Shown: positions 10,547 through 20,956, counted from the stretch's first letter. The stretch is 64,000 nucleotides of DNA from Candidatus Nitrosopumilus sp. (GCA_014384555.1 JACNFR010000050.1:1-64000), one strand, 5' to 3'. Notes: generated from the letters alone by a model not told the origin. Program-made: numbers and translations.

Positions 10547-11094
10547 TGGATGAAGAGGTAAATCCAATCAAGGATTATTTGTTTGAGTATATTGAAAATT
10601 CAAAGACAATTCCTAAATTAATTATTGAGAAAAAATTCGATGAAATCATTCAAGAAATCACAGCAAACTGTCATGATAAAATAATTTCCATGGGTGAAAA
10701 AGACGAATCAGTTGGAATTTTAGCCACCGGACTATTACATTATCTCCTTACAAACGCCTTGATTACTAGTCAAAGAAAGGTAGAGTATGACAGAACCGAA
10801 CTGGATATAGTAGTTCCAGATGTCAAAACATTGAAAAAAGATCCAAAAAAGACACTGTTAATTTGCATTCCAAAGTCATCAGATGCTGCAATAATTAATG
10901 AGAAAATTTCAAAGTTAGAAAAAATTCAATCAGAAAAAGAAAACATTTGGGTGGTTTTATCTAAAGACATACCCGTAGGAAAAAAATCATTCATACTATC
11001 CAAAGAAAATAATACATTCTCGAAGATCATTTTTGAGATTGCTAAATTCAGCAATGTTAGTGGCTCAAATAAATTTAAAATTTTACGAATATAG
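10546..11094 (+). CDS. Hypothetical protein, start overlapping the HMG-CoA synthase stop
   Basis: 182 aa ORF; coupled start (TAATG). Confidence 0.6.
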   Translation: MDEEVNPIKDYLFEYIENSKTIPKLIIEKKFDEIIQEITANCHDKIISMGEKDESVGILATGLLHYLLTNALITSQRKVEYDRTELDIVVPDVKTLKKDPKKTLLICIPKSSDAAIINEKISKLEKIQSEKENIWVVLSKDIPVGKKSFILSKENNTFSKIIFEIAKFSNVSGSNKFKILRI

Positions 11095-11098
11095 AGAA

Positions 11099-11806
11099 TT
11101 ATTTCATTAATAATTTCAAATTGAGATTCTTTTTGAAAATTCGATTCAATGATGCATCACTCATATCCTTGATGAATGGAATAGAGCCTAAAACAGGAAC
11201 TCCAGTAAGGTTTTGCAAATCTTTTGTTAGGTCTTTGACAGGGTAGCCGTCTTCAAAATCATTAATTATGATTCCTTTGACTGGAATTTTGTATTTTTCA
11301 CACATCTGTACAGTCATTATAGTATGATTTACAGTTCCAACCTTACTTCTAGTTACAATTATTGTAGGAATTTTCATTTCTTTAATCAAATTTGTGATGT
11401 AATAGTCTTTGAGAATAGGAGTCATAATCCCGCCCATCCCCTCTACCAGTAACATATCATGAAGTTTTGATAATTTTTTAAAACTAGATAGAATTGTGGG
11501 GATTTTTGGTTTTGTTTTTAGTTTTTTCCATGCAGTGTACGGAGATGCAGGAATTGGAAAAAATTGTGGATTTACTAAATTTTCAGGATCACATGCATGT
11601 GCAGCACGAGATAAAATTTCAATGTCTTCGGATTTGTATCCCTTTTTTTGAACAGATCCTGCGGCAAATGGCTTCATCACCCCAACATCCACATCCATTT
11701 TTCGAAGTACAACTGCAAGTCCTGCTGTGACGTATGTTTTTCCTACATCAGTATCAGTTCCTGTAATAAAGAGAGATTTCAATAAAGAGTATTCAGAATG
11801 ATTCAT
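11099..11806 (-). CDS. bioD: Dethiobiotin synthetase
   Basis: LFITGTDTDVGKTYVTAGLA P-loop and EGMGGIMTPI. Confidence 0.9.
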   Translation of the reverse strand: MNHSEYSLLKSLFITGTDTDVGKTYVTAGLAVVLRKMDVDVGVMKPFAAGSVQKKGYKSEDIEILSRAAHACDPENLVNPQFFPIPASPYTAWKKLKTKPKIPTILSSFKKLSKLHDMLLVEGMGGIMTPILKDYYITNLIKEMKIPTIIVTRSKVGTVNHTIMTVQMCEKYKIPVKGIIINDFEDGYPVKDLTKDLQNLTGVPVLGSIPFIKDMSDASLNRIFKKNLNLKLLMK

Positions 11807-11855
11807 TGATTAATTCATCGGTTAATTATTAAGATCTGAAACTATACAAAATCCG

Positions 11856-13172
11856 TTGAAAAGTTCTGTCTGGCATCCAAACACTCAGATGAAAGAATGG
11901 GATTCCTTTGATAAAATTGTAAAAGCCAAAGGAGTATGGCTAATGGATACTAAAGGTAACAAGATGATGGATGCCGTTGCATCGATGTGGTGTAACGTGT
12001 GGGGGCATTCAAACCCACAACTAATCAAAGCCATTAATCAGCAAAGCAAGAAACTTCAGCATTCATCACAGTTTAATCTAACAACAGAGCCTGCAGAAAA
12101 ACTTGCAGACAGCCTTGTAAAGATATCACCTAGAATGCACAAGGTGTTTTATTCAGATAATGGTTCATCTGCAATGGAAATTGCAATCAAAATAGCACTA
12201 CAATATTGGAAAAATATAGGTGACAAAAAGAAAACAGAGATTGCAACATTAGAAAATGGATATCACGGAGATACATTTGGAGCAATGTCTGTAGGATATG
12301 TTCCAGAATTCTTTGGCAAATTTAAAAAGCAATTATTTTCAACAATACAATTTCCAGTTCCAAATAAATACAGAATACCAAAGGGATCAACCTTAACAGA
12401 CTATGAGAATCAATGTTTAGATAAAATTGAGAAAAGATTTTCTAAAAAAGACAATATTGCAGCATTTGTAATGGAAAGTGGTGCACAGGTTGCAGGTGGA
12501 GTCATAATTTATCCCAAAGGATTTCAGAAAAAGATCAGTCAACTATGTAAAAAATATGATGTATTGTTTGTTCTAGATGAAATAGCAACTGGATTTGGTA
12601 GACTAGGATCAATGATTCAATATGAAGAACAAAAAAGTATTCCAGATATTGTTGCATATGGAAAAATGTTAACTGGAGGATACCTCACCATGGCTGCAAC
12701 TCTAACAAATAAGAAAATCTATGATTCATTTTTGGGAGAGTTTAATGATTGGAGACATCTATTCCATGGACACACGTACACTGGAAATCCAATTGCAGCA
12801 GCAGTAGCGTATGAAAATCTGCAAATGTTCAAGAAAAATAATTTGATTAGAAAAATTCAAAAAACATCCAAAATATTTGAGAAATTCTATGATGAAATTT
12901 CAGAAATAGACATTGTTGGAGACATCAGACATAAAGGAATGCTCATGGGGATCGAACTAGTAAAGGATAAATCAAAAAAAATACCAATATCACCTAAAAA
13001 ATCAATAAATAAAATATTCTTTGAAGAAGGGAAAAAGAACGGAATCTATCTTAGAACACTAGGAAACATAGTCATGCTTGTTCCGCCTTTGGCAATATCT
13101 GAATCAGAATTGAAATTACTCCTAAAAAGAACAGTATCAACAATCAAATCCGCAAAATCAAAGGTAGTTTGA
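11856..13172 (+). CDS. bioA: Adenosylmethionine-8-amino-7-oxononanoate aminotransferase
   Basis: Class III aminotransferase; TLENGYHGDTFGAMSVG, FVLDEIATGFGRLG, HGHTYTGNPIA. Confidence 0.9.
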   Translation: MKSSVWHPNTQMKEWDSFDKIVKAKGVWLMDTKGNKMMDAVASMWCNVWGHSNPQLIKAINQQSKKLQHSSQFNLTTEPAEKLADSLVKISPRMHKVFYSDNGSSAMEIAIKIALQYWKNIGDKKKTEIATLENGYHGDTFGAMSVGYVPEFFGKFKKQLFSTIQFPVPNKYRIPKGSTLTDYENQCLDKIEKRFSKKDNIAAFVMESGAQVAGGVIIYPKGFQKKISQLCKKYDVLFVLDEIATGFGRLGSMIQYEEQKSIPDIVAYGKMLTGGYLTMAATLTNKKIYDSFLGEFNDWRHLFHGHTYTGNPIAAAVAYENLQMFKKNNLIRKIQKTSKIFEKFYDEISEIDIVGDIRHKGMLMGIELVKDKSKKIPISPKKSINKIFFEEGKKNGIYLRTLGNIVMLVPPLAISESELKLLLKRTVSTIKSAKSKVV

Positions 13173-13174
13173 CT

Positions 13175-13202
13175 GTTAACCCCCATACCAGTTAGGGTTA
13201 AC
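13175..13202. promoter_or_regulatory. Inverted repeat GTTAACC-N14-GGTTAAC, BirA-operator-like, upstream of the bioB TATA box
   Basis: Read directly; TTTTATAAAAT box about 11 bp downstream, bioB ATG 43 bp downstream. Confidence 0.6.
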
Positions 13203-13244
13203 CTTTCCAGTAATTTTATAAAATAGAATTATTTTAATCAAATT

Positions 13245-14222
13245 ATGAGTGCTCTGGAATTTATCAAAGAGTGTCAAGAAAAGGTATTTTCAGGAAATCA
13301 CATCACAGTGGATGATGCAAAAAAATTACTCAATATTCCCGAGGAGAATCTCAAAGATTTGGCAAGATGTGCAAATGAAATTACTCGAGATTTCAATGGA
13401 GATAAAGTAGATGTTGAACAATTAAACAATATTAAAAAAAATGCATGTAGTGAAGACTGTACATTTTGTGGACAATCTGCATTTTTTGATACAGGAATAG
13501 AGTCATATCAATTACCAACACCAGAAGAAGTTGTCATCAAAGCAAAAAAAGCAAAAGAAGAAGGAGCAGAGTCATATTGTCTTGTTGCAGCATGGAGAGA
13601 ACCATCAACTAGAGATTTTCAAAAAGTTTGCAAAATCATTACTGAAATTAACGACAAAGTAGGAATTAGTGTTGAATGCAGTTTAGGTTTTCTTACACCT
13701 GACCAAGCAAAAAAACTAAAAGAACTCAAAGTGAAAAGATATAACCATAATCTAGAGACTGCAAAATCAAAATTTTCAGAAATATGTACAACTCACACAT
13801 ATGAAGACAGATTGAAAACACTAGGCATTGCAAGAGATGCAGGATTGGAATTATGCACTGGTGGAATTATAGGATTGGGAGAAACACGTGAACAAAGATT
13901 AGAGTTGACATTAGAATTAGCTAGGCTATACCCAGAAGAAGTAACAATTAACATTCTGGTTCCAGTTCCAGGAACACCATTAGAATTACAAGCAGATTTA
14001 CCAAATTCTGAAATTGTCAGAATGTTTTCTGTGATCAGATTTTTGTTACCTGAATCAGTCATCAAAATTTCAGGTGGACGTGAAACAAATCTTGAGGATT
14101 CAGGAGAAGAATTACTTCAAAGTGGAGCAAATGGGATTATTACCGCAGGGTACCTCACCATGGATGGAAATGAGGCTGAAAAAGACCGAAAAATGATTGA
14201 AAGAATTGGCCTCCAAGCATAA
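13245..14222 (+). CDS. bioB: Biotin synthase (radical SAM)
   Basis: KKNACSEDCTFCGQSAFF radical SAM motif. Confidence 0.92.
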   Translation: MSALEFIKECQEKVFSGNHITVDDAKKLLNIPEENLKDLARCANEITRDFNGDKVDVEQLNNIKKNACSEDCTFCGQSAFFDTGIESYQLPTPEEVVIKAKKAKEEGAESYCLVAAWREPSTRDFQKVCKIITEINDKVGISVECSLGFLTPDQAKKLKELKVKRYNHNLETAKSKFSEICTTHTYEDRLKTLGIARDAGLELCTGGIIGLGETREQRLELTLELARLYPEEVTINILVPVPGTPLELQADLPNSEIVRMFSVIRFLLPESVIKISGGRETNLEDSGEELLQSGANGIITAGYLTMDGNEAEKDRKMIERIGLQA

Positions 14223-15339
14223 ACTAAATTTTGTAGATTCAGAATTAGAGAATCTTAAACGAAAGAATCTATATCGTAAAATGAGGTATGGAAAAGCCAA
14301 AGGCTCCAAAATAACTATCAAAGGTAAAGAACTTCTCAACTTGTGCTCAAATGATTATTTGGGTATGCCAACAACAAAAATTCAAATCAAACAATTACAA
14401 TCAAGTTCCCGACTGGTCTCAGGCAATGATGAATCTTATAAAAAATTAGAAGATGTACTTGCAAAACATAAATCTCATCAAAATAGTTTGATATATCCAA
14501 CAGGATATATGGCAAATCTTGGAGCAATCTCAGCAATTGCAAATAAAGGAGATTTGATTCTCAGTGATGAATTAAATCATGCAAGTATAATAGAGTCCTG
14601 TAAATTAACAGATGCCAAAATTTCAATTTACAAACATAATGACATGGAAGATTTGAACAAAAAATTAAAACAAAATGGAAAAAACAAATTTGTTATCACT
14701 GAAGGAATTTTCAGCATGGATGGTGATTTATCATCTTTGAAACAAATCACAGAAATTGCAGAGAAATCAAAAGCAATTACAGTTGTAGATGACGCACATG
14801 GTGATTTTGTTATCGGTAATGACGGTAAAGGGACTCCAGATTATTTCAAAGTTGCAAAAAAGATTGATTTGTACATTAGTAGTTTAAGTAAAGGTTTGGG
14901 ATCATTTGGAGGATACATCACGTCACAAAGAAATGTGGTTGATTTGTGTATCAATAAATCAAAATCATTTATCTATACATCTGCATTACCTTCTTTTTTG
15001 GTAGAGTATTCATTCAAAAGATTCCAGTCAAACAGAGAATTACAAAAGAAAAAACTGGAAAATAATACAAAACAACTCACAGAAGGACTCAAAGGAATTG
15101 GATATGAGATAAACTCCCATTCACAAATCATACCAATCATAATTGGAAATGAGAAAAAAGCCATGGAGTTTGGGAAATTTTTGTTTGATAATGGAGTTTA
15201 TGCCCAGCCAATAAGATACCCCACAGTTCCAAAAAACAAAGCCAGGCTAAGAATTTCAGTTACTGCATGGTTATCAGGTACAGATATTGAGAAATCACTT
15301 GTTACATTTGAGAAGGCATATAGAAAATTCTATAATTAA
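14197..15339 (+). CDS. bioF: 8-amino-7-oxononanoate synthase
   Basis: LNLCSNDYLGM, DDAHGDFVIG, overlaps the bioB 3' end. Confidence 0.9.
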   Translation: MKELASKHKLNFVDSELENLKRKNLYRKMRYGKAKGSKITIKGKELLNLCSNDYLGMPTTKIQIKQLQSSSRLVSGNDESYKKLEDVLAKHKSHQNSLIYPTGYMANLGAISAIANKGDLILSDELNHASIIESCKLTDAKISIYKHNDMEDLNKKLKQNGKNKFVITEGIFSMDGDLSSLKQITEIAEKSKAITVVDDAHGDFVIGNDGKGTPDYFKVAKKIDLYISSLSKGLGSFGGYITSQRNVVDLCINKSKSFIYTSALPSFLVEYSFKRFQSNRELQKKKLENNTKQLTEGLKGIGYEINSHSQIIPIIIGNEKKAMEFGKFLFDNGVYAQPIRYPTVPKNKARLRISVTAWLSGTDIEKSLVTFEKAYRKFYN

Positions 15340-15440
15340 CGCATACCATCAAAGCCACCAATTGCAGGTGAGCCAATAATTACTGCCACTAGAACAATAA
15401 TCCCTAAAGCAACTCCAACAATGATAAATCGCTTATTCAT
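15336..15440 (-). CDS. Single-span membrane microprotein (34 aa)
   Basis: MNKRFIIVGVALGIIVLVAVIIGSPAIGGFDGMR*, convergent overlap with bioF. Confidence 0.5.
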   Translation of the reverse strand: MNKRFIIVGVALGIIVLVAVIIGSPAIGGFDGMR

Positions 15441-15536
15441 ATCAAAAATAAGAACATCCCCGTTAAAAAGGGATTGAATTTAGTATAGGAAAAGATATGG
15501 AATAATCCTTTAAAGTAAAAATTAGGATATTCTCAT

Positions 15537-16268
15537 ATGGCAGAACTAACTATTGGGATAGCATTACTTGCAGGTCTAGGATCTTTTGTTGCACCATGTA
15601 TTTTACCGATGATTCCAGCTTTTCTTGCATATATTTCCGGAACAACAGTAACAGAACTGAATTCTAAAAACGGAACAATTCTTTCCATCAATAGAGCAAA
15701 TATTATTCTAAATACAATATTTTTTGTTTTAGGATTTTCAATCGTATTTTCCATATTAGGAGTTTTAATCAACAGTGTCCTTTCAAACGCTGCAGGAGAA
15801 TTAGTTGACAGTCTCAACATTGTTGGCGGAATAATCATTATGGCATTTGGAGTATTTTTGCTATTATCTACAAAAATTCGTTCATTAAATGTAGAGAAAA
15901 AATTCTTTCCTAAAAATTCAAAATCAAGTTATCCAATGTCGTTTGTGTTTGGTTTAGCATTTGCAGCTGGATGGACTCCCTGTGTGGGTCCCATACTTGG
16001 AACAATTCTAACTTTAGCTGCAACAACTCCATCAATGTCATTTAGTTTACTACTTGCATATTCATTGGGATTGGGAATTCCATTTATTTTGATGGGAATA
16101 TTTTTCTCAAGAGCCACTAGAATAATACGATCAATGACAAAACATCTGAAATATTACAATGTCATCTTGGGATCATTTATAATTATTTTAGGGATTCTGG
16201 TATTCACTAATCAACTTGCTTATATTGCAAACTTTCCACTTCTTAACGAATTGGTATTGCTAGGATGA
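15537..16268 (+). CDS. ccdA: CcdA-type cytochrome c biogenesis / DsbD-like membrane protein
   Basis: SFVAPCILPMIPAFLAYISG and GWTPCVGPILG. Confidence 0.87.
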   Translation: MAELTIGIALLAGLGSFVAPCILPMIPAFLAYISGTTVTELNSKNGTILSINRANIILNTIFFVLGFSIVFSILGVLINSVLSNAAGELVDSLNIVGGIIIMAFGVFLLLSTKIRSLNVEKKFFPKNSKSSYPMSFVFGLAFAAGWTPCVGPILGTILTLAATTPSMSFSLLLAYSLGLGIPFILMGIFFSRATRIIRSMTKHLKYYNVILGSFIIILGILVFTNQLAYIANFPLLNELVLLG

Positions 16269-16272
16269 TTTT

Positions 16273-17382
16273 ATGAATTCAGAAATTAAAACAGGATTAA
16301 TCTTTGGAGTCATAATTGCTGCAGGACTAGTCATGGTGGGAATGATATTTGCATCACTTGATGAAAAAGTAGATACAAGTACTGTCTTTGAAGAGGCTAA
16401 TTCACTTTCAAATATTGACAAATCTAAATTTAAAAAAGCACCAGAGTTAGTTGGAATTGCAAATTACCTAAACACAACACCTGAGGAATTAAGTAGAGAA
16501 ATAGAAGGAAAAGTTGTCCTGTATGATATTTGGACATACAGTTGCATCAACTGTATCAGAACACTACCATACATTACAGCATGGGATGACAAGTATTCTG
16601 ATCAAGGATTATTAATTATTGGAATTCATTCACCAGAATTTGAATTTGAAAAAGATCCAGACAATGTAAGAATAGCAATTGAAAAACACGGTATCAGTTA
16701 TCCCGTAGTTATGGACAACGATATGGAAACTTGGAAAGCTTTTGAAAATAGATATTGGCCAAGAAAATACATTGCTGATCATGAAGGGTTTCTAAGATAT
16801 GATCATATTGGAGAAGGAAGTTATCAAGAAACTGAAAAAATTATTCAACAATTATTAGAAGAAAGATCCATTGCATTAGGGATACAGATGGATTCTACAT
16901 CATCGTTTGTAGATATTGAAGAATTTCAACATTCAATGTTTAGAACACCTGAATTATATTTTGGTTACAAGTTTGCACAAAATAGAAATCAGTTAGGAAG
17001 TGAAGAAGGATTTCAACCAGGTAAAACCATATCATATTCAGAACCAGACAGTATTGATTTACACAAATTCTACCCAGTAGGAGATTGGAAAAACTATGAT
17101 GACAGTATGGAGCTAGTGTCAGACGAAGGAACTATCAAATTACTATACAATGCAAAAGAAGTAAATATTGTAACTGAGAATAATGCCGAATTAGAAATAC
17201 TTCTAGATGGAAAACCATTACCTGCAGAATATTCAGGAAAAGACATCACAAATGGTAACATATTACAAGTAACAGAGGCAGGGCTATACAACATCATAAA
17301 CAGTGATACTAGTTCATCTCATCTGATGCAAATTAATGTGAGCGGTAAAGGCTTTCAGATGTTCACATTTACCTTCGGATAG
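16273..17382 (+). CDS. Thioredoxin-like/TlpA (DipZ-type) protein, membrane anchored
   Basis: YDIWTYSCINCIRTLPYITAW redox motif, C-terminal beta domain. Confidence 0.8.
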   Translation: MNSEIKTGLIFGVIIAAGLVMVGMIFASLDEKVDTSTVFEEANSLSNIDKSKFKKAPELVGIANYLNTTPEELSREIEGKVVLYDIWTYSCINCIRTLPYITAWDDKYSDQGLLIIGIHSPEFEFEKDPDNVRIAIEKHGISYPVVMDNDMETWKAFENRYWPRKYIADHEGFLRYDHIGEGSYQETEKIIQQLLEERSIALGIQMDSTSSFVDIEEFQHSMFRTPELYFGYKFAQNRNQLGSEEGFQPGKTISYSEPDSIDLHKFYPVGDWKNYDDSMELVSDEGTIKLLYNAKEVNIVTENNAELEILLDGKPLPAEYSGKDITNGNILQVTEAGLYNIINSDTSSSHLMQINVSGKGFQMFTFTFG

Positions 17383-17417
17383 TGTAACTGTATCATAGTG
17401 TAACTCCAGTTACACTA
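17380..17417. promoter_or_regulatory. Operator-like array: TAGTGTAACT half-site plus TAGTGTAACT-CC-AGTTACACTA palindrome
   Basis: Read directly; 57 bp upstream of the CdvB-like ATG. Confidence 0.5.
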
Positions 17418-17473
17418 GCTACGGTGACAAATCTCTTTAAAAGAAAAAATTCAATGATTATTTGAATTAAAGT

Positions 17474-18124
17474 ATGATCAGTAACTCTTGGAACAAAACT
17501 GAAGGTGAAAGCATATCTCAAAAAGTAATGGGCAGAGTAAAGCCCGATGAGCCATTAAAAAACAAGATTGATTTTGCACAAAAGAAATTACAATTTCAAA
17601 TTTCAAAACTAGACGGAATTAATGATAAACTACAGAAAAAACATGATGTAATTTTTGAAAAAATAGTGAATGCACAAAGAAATAACAAACCAAGCTATGC
17701 TCAAGCATATGCAGGAGAATTAACACAAGTTAGAAAAATGAAAAACATGGTTAGTGGAGCAAAACTATCCATGGAGCAAGTTAAACTTAGACTAGATACA
17801 GTTTCAGAATTAGGAGATGTAGTAGTTACACTCAGCCCATGTATGGCAATCATTAAAGGATTAAGTCCATCATTGAGTGGAATTATGCCAGAAGCAAATG
17901 CATCCATGCAAGACTTGTCACAAATACTAGGAGATGTAATGTCAGGATCATCTGTAGGAATTGGAGACAGTATGAGTATGCCAACTGAAACAAATGCAGA
18001 TACATTAGCAATATTAGAAGAAGCACACAGTGTAATTGCAGGACAAACTAAATCATCAATACCAGATGTTCCAGATACACTCAAACAGCAAATTGCTCAG
18101 AGAAAAACAGATGTTTTTATCTAG
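17474..18124 (+). CDS. cdvB: ESCRT-III / CdvB-family (Snf7-like) protein
   Basis: Helical ESCRT-III core, AYAGELTQVRKMKNMVSGAKLSMEQVKLRLDTVSELGDVV. Confidence 0.78.
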   Translation: MISNSWNKTEGESISQKVMGRVKPDEPLKNKIDFAQKKLQFQISKLDGINDKLQKKHDVIFEKIVNAQRNNKPSYAQAYAGELTQVRKMKNMVSGAKLSMEQVKLRLDTVSELGDVVVTLSPCMAIIKGLSPSLSGIMPEANASMQDLSQILGDVMSGSSVGIGDSMSMPTETNADTLAILEEAHSVIAGQTKSSIPDVPDTLKQQIAQRKTDVFI

Positions 18125-18127
18125 ACA

Positions 18128-18469
18128 TCATTTAGATTTCTTTTTACTTTTCTGAATTAAAATTTTCTTTATTCTAGATATTGTAGGATAACTGTATCCA
18201 CGTCTACGATAATTAGCAATCATCATTTTCCAATTTTTTAATCTCCATTGAGCTTGTTCAGTAGTAACTGAATGAACTTCTTTTTGGATGATACTTTTTC
18301 TTCCAACCTTTAGAGTGCCAGCATCTTTTGCAGACCATCTATTTTTTGCAAATTTCAGTCCAGAGAGAATCTCTACCACAGGCATTTCCTTGAAATACTC
18401 TTTGAGTTTTTTTAATTCAACATCGGTAGGTTTTTTTGAAATAGGTAATTCAATCGTAGGTTTTACCAT
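18128..18469 (-). CDS. Hypothetical basic protein
   Basis: 113 aa, no recognised family. Confidence 0.6.
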   Translation of the reverse strand: MVKPTIELPISKKPTDVELKKLKEYFKEMPVVEILSGLKFAKNRWSAKDAGTLKVGRKSIIQKEVHSVTTEQAQWRLKNWKMMIANYRRRGYSYPTISRIKKILIQKSKKKSK

Positions 18470-18554
18470 GAAAAATAATCATATTCATGCTTTAAGAGAA
18501 TCATGCTAAAGGAGAATTAACTAAATCAGGAAATTGTGTAAAGAAATTAAAGAT

Positions 18555-18674
18555 CTAACAATTTATCGGGATGTTTGAATTTTTACAGATTGTCATATAC
18601 ATTCCAAATCCAATAATAATTGCCGCAAAAGTTGCCAATGGGATTAAAAGGAAAATGTTTGTTTTACGACCCAT
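18555..18674 (-). CDS. Single-span membrane microprotein (39 aa from internal Met)
   Basis: MGRKTNIFLLIPLATFAAIIIGFGMYMTICKNSNIPINC*. Confidence 0.5.
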   Translation of the reverse strand: MGRKTNIFLLIPLATFAAIIIGFGMYMTICKNSNIPINC

Positions 18675-18711
18675 AGCAGAAATCAAAGTATCGACTATAA
18701 AATTGTCAGTG

Positions 18712-19128
18712 TTACTCAACTGTAATAGTAAACAATCCAACAGTCTTTGGATCTTGTAATTGAGTCACCATATTACGAGGTAACAGATCAGATGCCTTGT
18801 CACATTTTACAGCAAGAGTTCTTGGGCAAATAAAATCACTTTTCCTAATAACAATATCTTCAGTATGAGTCAAGACAAGATCAGGATGACCATGCCCTTC
18901 AATAACAAAGTCATCATCCCCAACTTTGATTGAAAAAGTTACTTTGGACTCTGGGCTTTTGAGTTTATTTTTTAATTCTTCAGGCAAATCTGCACAACTA
19001 TATTTTGCATTCACACCTACAATGCAATCACCTTGCGGAGTCAAGTGAGATTCTTTGGTAATTTCTATTGTTTTTTGATGATTAGAACGAATATTTTCAT
19101 GACCTGAAAACTCAATTTCAAATTTCAT
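18712..19128 (-). CDS. DUF371 family protein
   Basis: FSGHENIRSNHQKTIEITKESHLTPQGDCIVGVNA. Confidence 0.75.
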   Translation of the reverse strand: MKFEIEFSGHENIRSNHQKTIEITKESHLTPQGDCIVGVNAKYSCADLPEELKNKLKSPESKVTFSIKVGDDDFVIEGHGHPDLVLTHTEDIVIRKSDFICPRTLAVKCDKASDLLPRNMVTQLQDPKTVGLFTITVE

Positions 19129-19262
19129 AAATCCATCATAAATTCAGTTTCAAATTAAGGTTTGATTAAGAATATTTCAAAGCACGCAGGCTCCGATCAA
19201 AGCAGTAATCAATCTCAATGGTGGGCATGGTTTAAATTGAATAATCAAAGCATTGCAATCAA

Positions 19263-20000
19263 ATGCTTCCTGCACAACAAGGTTACGATAGAGCAATTAC
19301 AGTATTCTCACCAGATGGTAGACTATACCAAGTAGAATATGCCATTGAAACCGTAAGAAGAGGAACAATTGCCGTCGGTGTAAAATGCAAAGAAGGAATT
19401 GTTATTGCAGTTGAAGAAAAACCAAGAAAATTACAAATATCAGATACCGCTCAAAAGATTTTCCAAATTGATGATCATGTAGGAGTAGCTGCAGCAGGAT
19501 ATATTCCAGATGCACGAAGTCAAGTAGATAATGCAAGATTCTTTTCTCAAAGTAACAAGATGGTTTATGATGAACCAGTTGAAGTTGAAACAATTGCTAA
19601 ACACTTAGCTGATCAAAGTCAACAATATACACAATATGCAGGTGTAAGACCATTTGGTGTTGCATTAATTCTTGGAGGCGTTGTCAACAACACACCTCAA
19701 TTGTATCTAACTGATCCTAGTGGAACATACATCTCTTATGATGCAATCGCAATTGGTTCAGGATCTGATCAAGTAACTGACTTTTTAGAAAAAACATACA
19801 AAGAAGATCTTTCACTAGATGATGCTGCAATATTAGCTTCTGCAGGAATTTACCTATCTAGTGAGGATAAAGAAGGAACAAGTCATATCAGAATGGCATG
19901 TATTAAAAAAGAAACAGGACTGTATGAATTAGTTTCAAACGAGCAGATTACAAAATACGCAAATGCTGCTAAAGAAAAATATCCACACGAGCAAAAATAA
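19263..20000 (+). CDS. psmA: Proteasome alpha subunit
   Basis: GYDRAITVFSPDGRLYQVEYAIETVRRGT. Confidence 0.95.
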   Translation: MLPAQQGYDRAITVFSPDGRLYQVEYAIETVRRGTIAVGVKCKEGIVIAVEEKPRKLQISDTAQKIFQIDDHVGVAAAGYIPDARSQVDNARFFSQSNKMVYDEPVEVETIAKHLADQSQQYTQYAGVRPFGVALILGGVVNNTPQLYLTDPSGTYISYDAIAIGSGSDQVTDFLEKTYKEDLSLDDAAILASAGIYLSSEDKEGTSHIRMACIKKETGLYELVSNEQITKYANAAKEKYPHEQK

Positions 20001-20031
20001 TTATTCAGAGTACTTGCGAGATTAAATTACG

Positions 20032-20838
20032 TTGAAATTATCTGTTGCAATTCCCGAGTCTGCATTATCAGATGAATCGCTAAAAATTGACAAAACTAGA
20101 AAAATTTCAGTTCTAGCTAGAGCATGTGCAATTTTTAAAATTGATACAATCTATGTGTATCAAGAAGGAAAAACCAAAACAGACCCAGGACTAATGATAA
20201 TGATTCTAAAATATTTAGAAACACCACAGTTTTTGAGAAGAAGATTATTTCCAAAAATGAATGATTTAAAATTTGCAGGAGTGCTACAGCCATTAAAAAT
20301 TCCAAGTCATGTCACACCGGTAAACTCTAAAAAAATTAAGGCAGGAGACATTAGAGAAGGGATTGTTGTAAGTATGAAGGGGAAGAAATTTGTCGACGTT
20401 GGAATTAATCAGATGATTCAATACTATGGAGATACAACAAATGGGAAAAGAGTGACAGTCAAATTCAAGGAAGGATATCCCAGATTATCAGTTAAAGATA
20501 TTGATAAAAGTGAAGTTCCGTCATATTGGGGATACTCTGTAAAAGAAAGAGCAAATTTGTTTTCAGTATTATCTGAATGGAAAGGAAACATCATCATAAC
20601 ATCAAGAAAAGGAAAACCAGTATCTAGCGAACAATTATCAAAATATACAAAATCAGATGAGCCCACTCTAGTTGTATTTGGTTCTCCTGAAAGGGGAGTT
20701 CATGAGATCATCGGGGGAAGAATGAACAAAGTTCAAAATGCAAAATCATTAAACTTTTTCCCAAACCAAGCAACTGAAACTGTACGTCTAGAAGAAGCAC
20801 TACTTGGAACATTAGCAATAATTAACGCTAATAGATAA
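20032..20838 (+). CDS. SPOUT-type RNA methyltransferase (DUF171/C9orf114-like)
   Basis: TTG start; DGLMI-like PGLMIMILKYLETPQFLRRRLFP and FGSPERGVHEI. Confidence 0.75.
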   Translation: MKLSVAIPESALSDESLKIDKTRKISVLARACAIFKIDTIYVYQEGKTKTDPGLMIMILKYLETPQFLRRRLFPKMNDLKFAGVLQPLKIPSHVTPVNSKKIKAGDIREGIVVSMKGKKFVDVGINQMIQYYGDTTNGKRVTVKFKEGYPRLSVKDIDKSEVPSYWGYSVKERANLFSVLSEWKGNIIITSRKGKPVSSEQLSKYTKSDEPTLVVFGSPERGVHEIIGGRMNKVQNAKSLNFFPNQATETVRLEEALLGTLAIINANR

Positions 20839-20845
20839 TCAAAAT

Positions 20846-20956
20846 ATGCCTGAAAGAAAAAATTTCTTGTTTATGGCAATAGGATTTGGAATCATTGGGA
20901 TCATTATTGGAGGATATACGATTTGGAATTCAGTGTCAGAATTAATTTCACCATAA
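20846..20956 (+). CDS. Single-span membrane microprotein (36 aa)
   Basis: MPERKNFLFMAIGFGIIGIIIGGYTIWNSVSELISP*. Confidence 0.5.
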   Translation: MPERKNFLFMAIGFGIIGIIIGGYTIWNSVSELISP

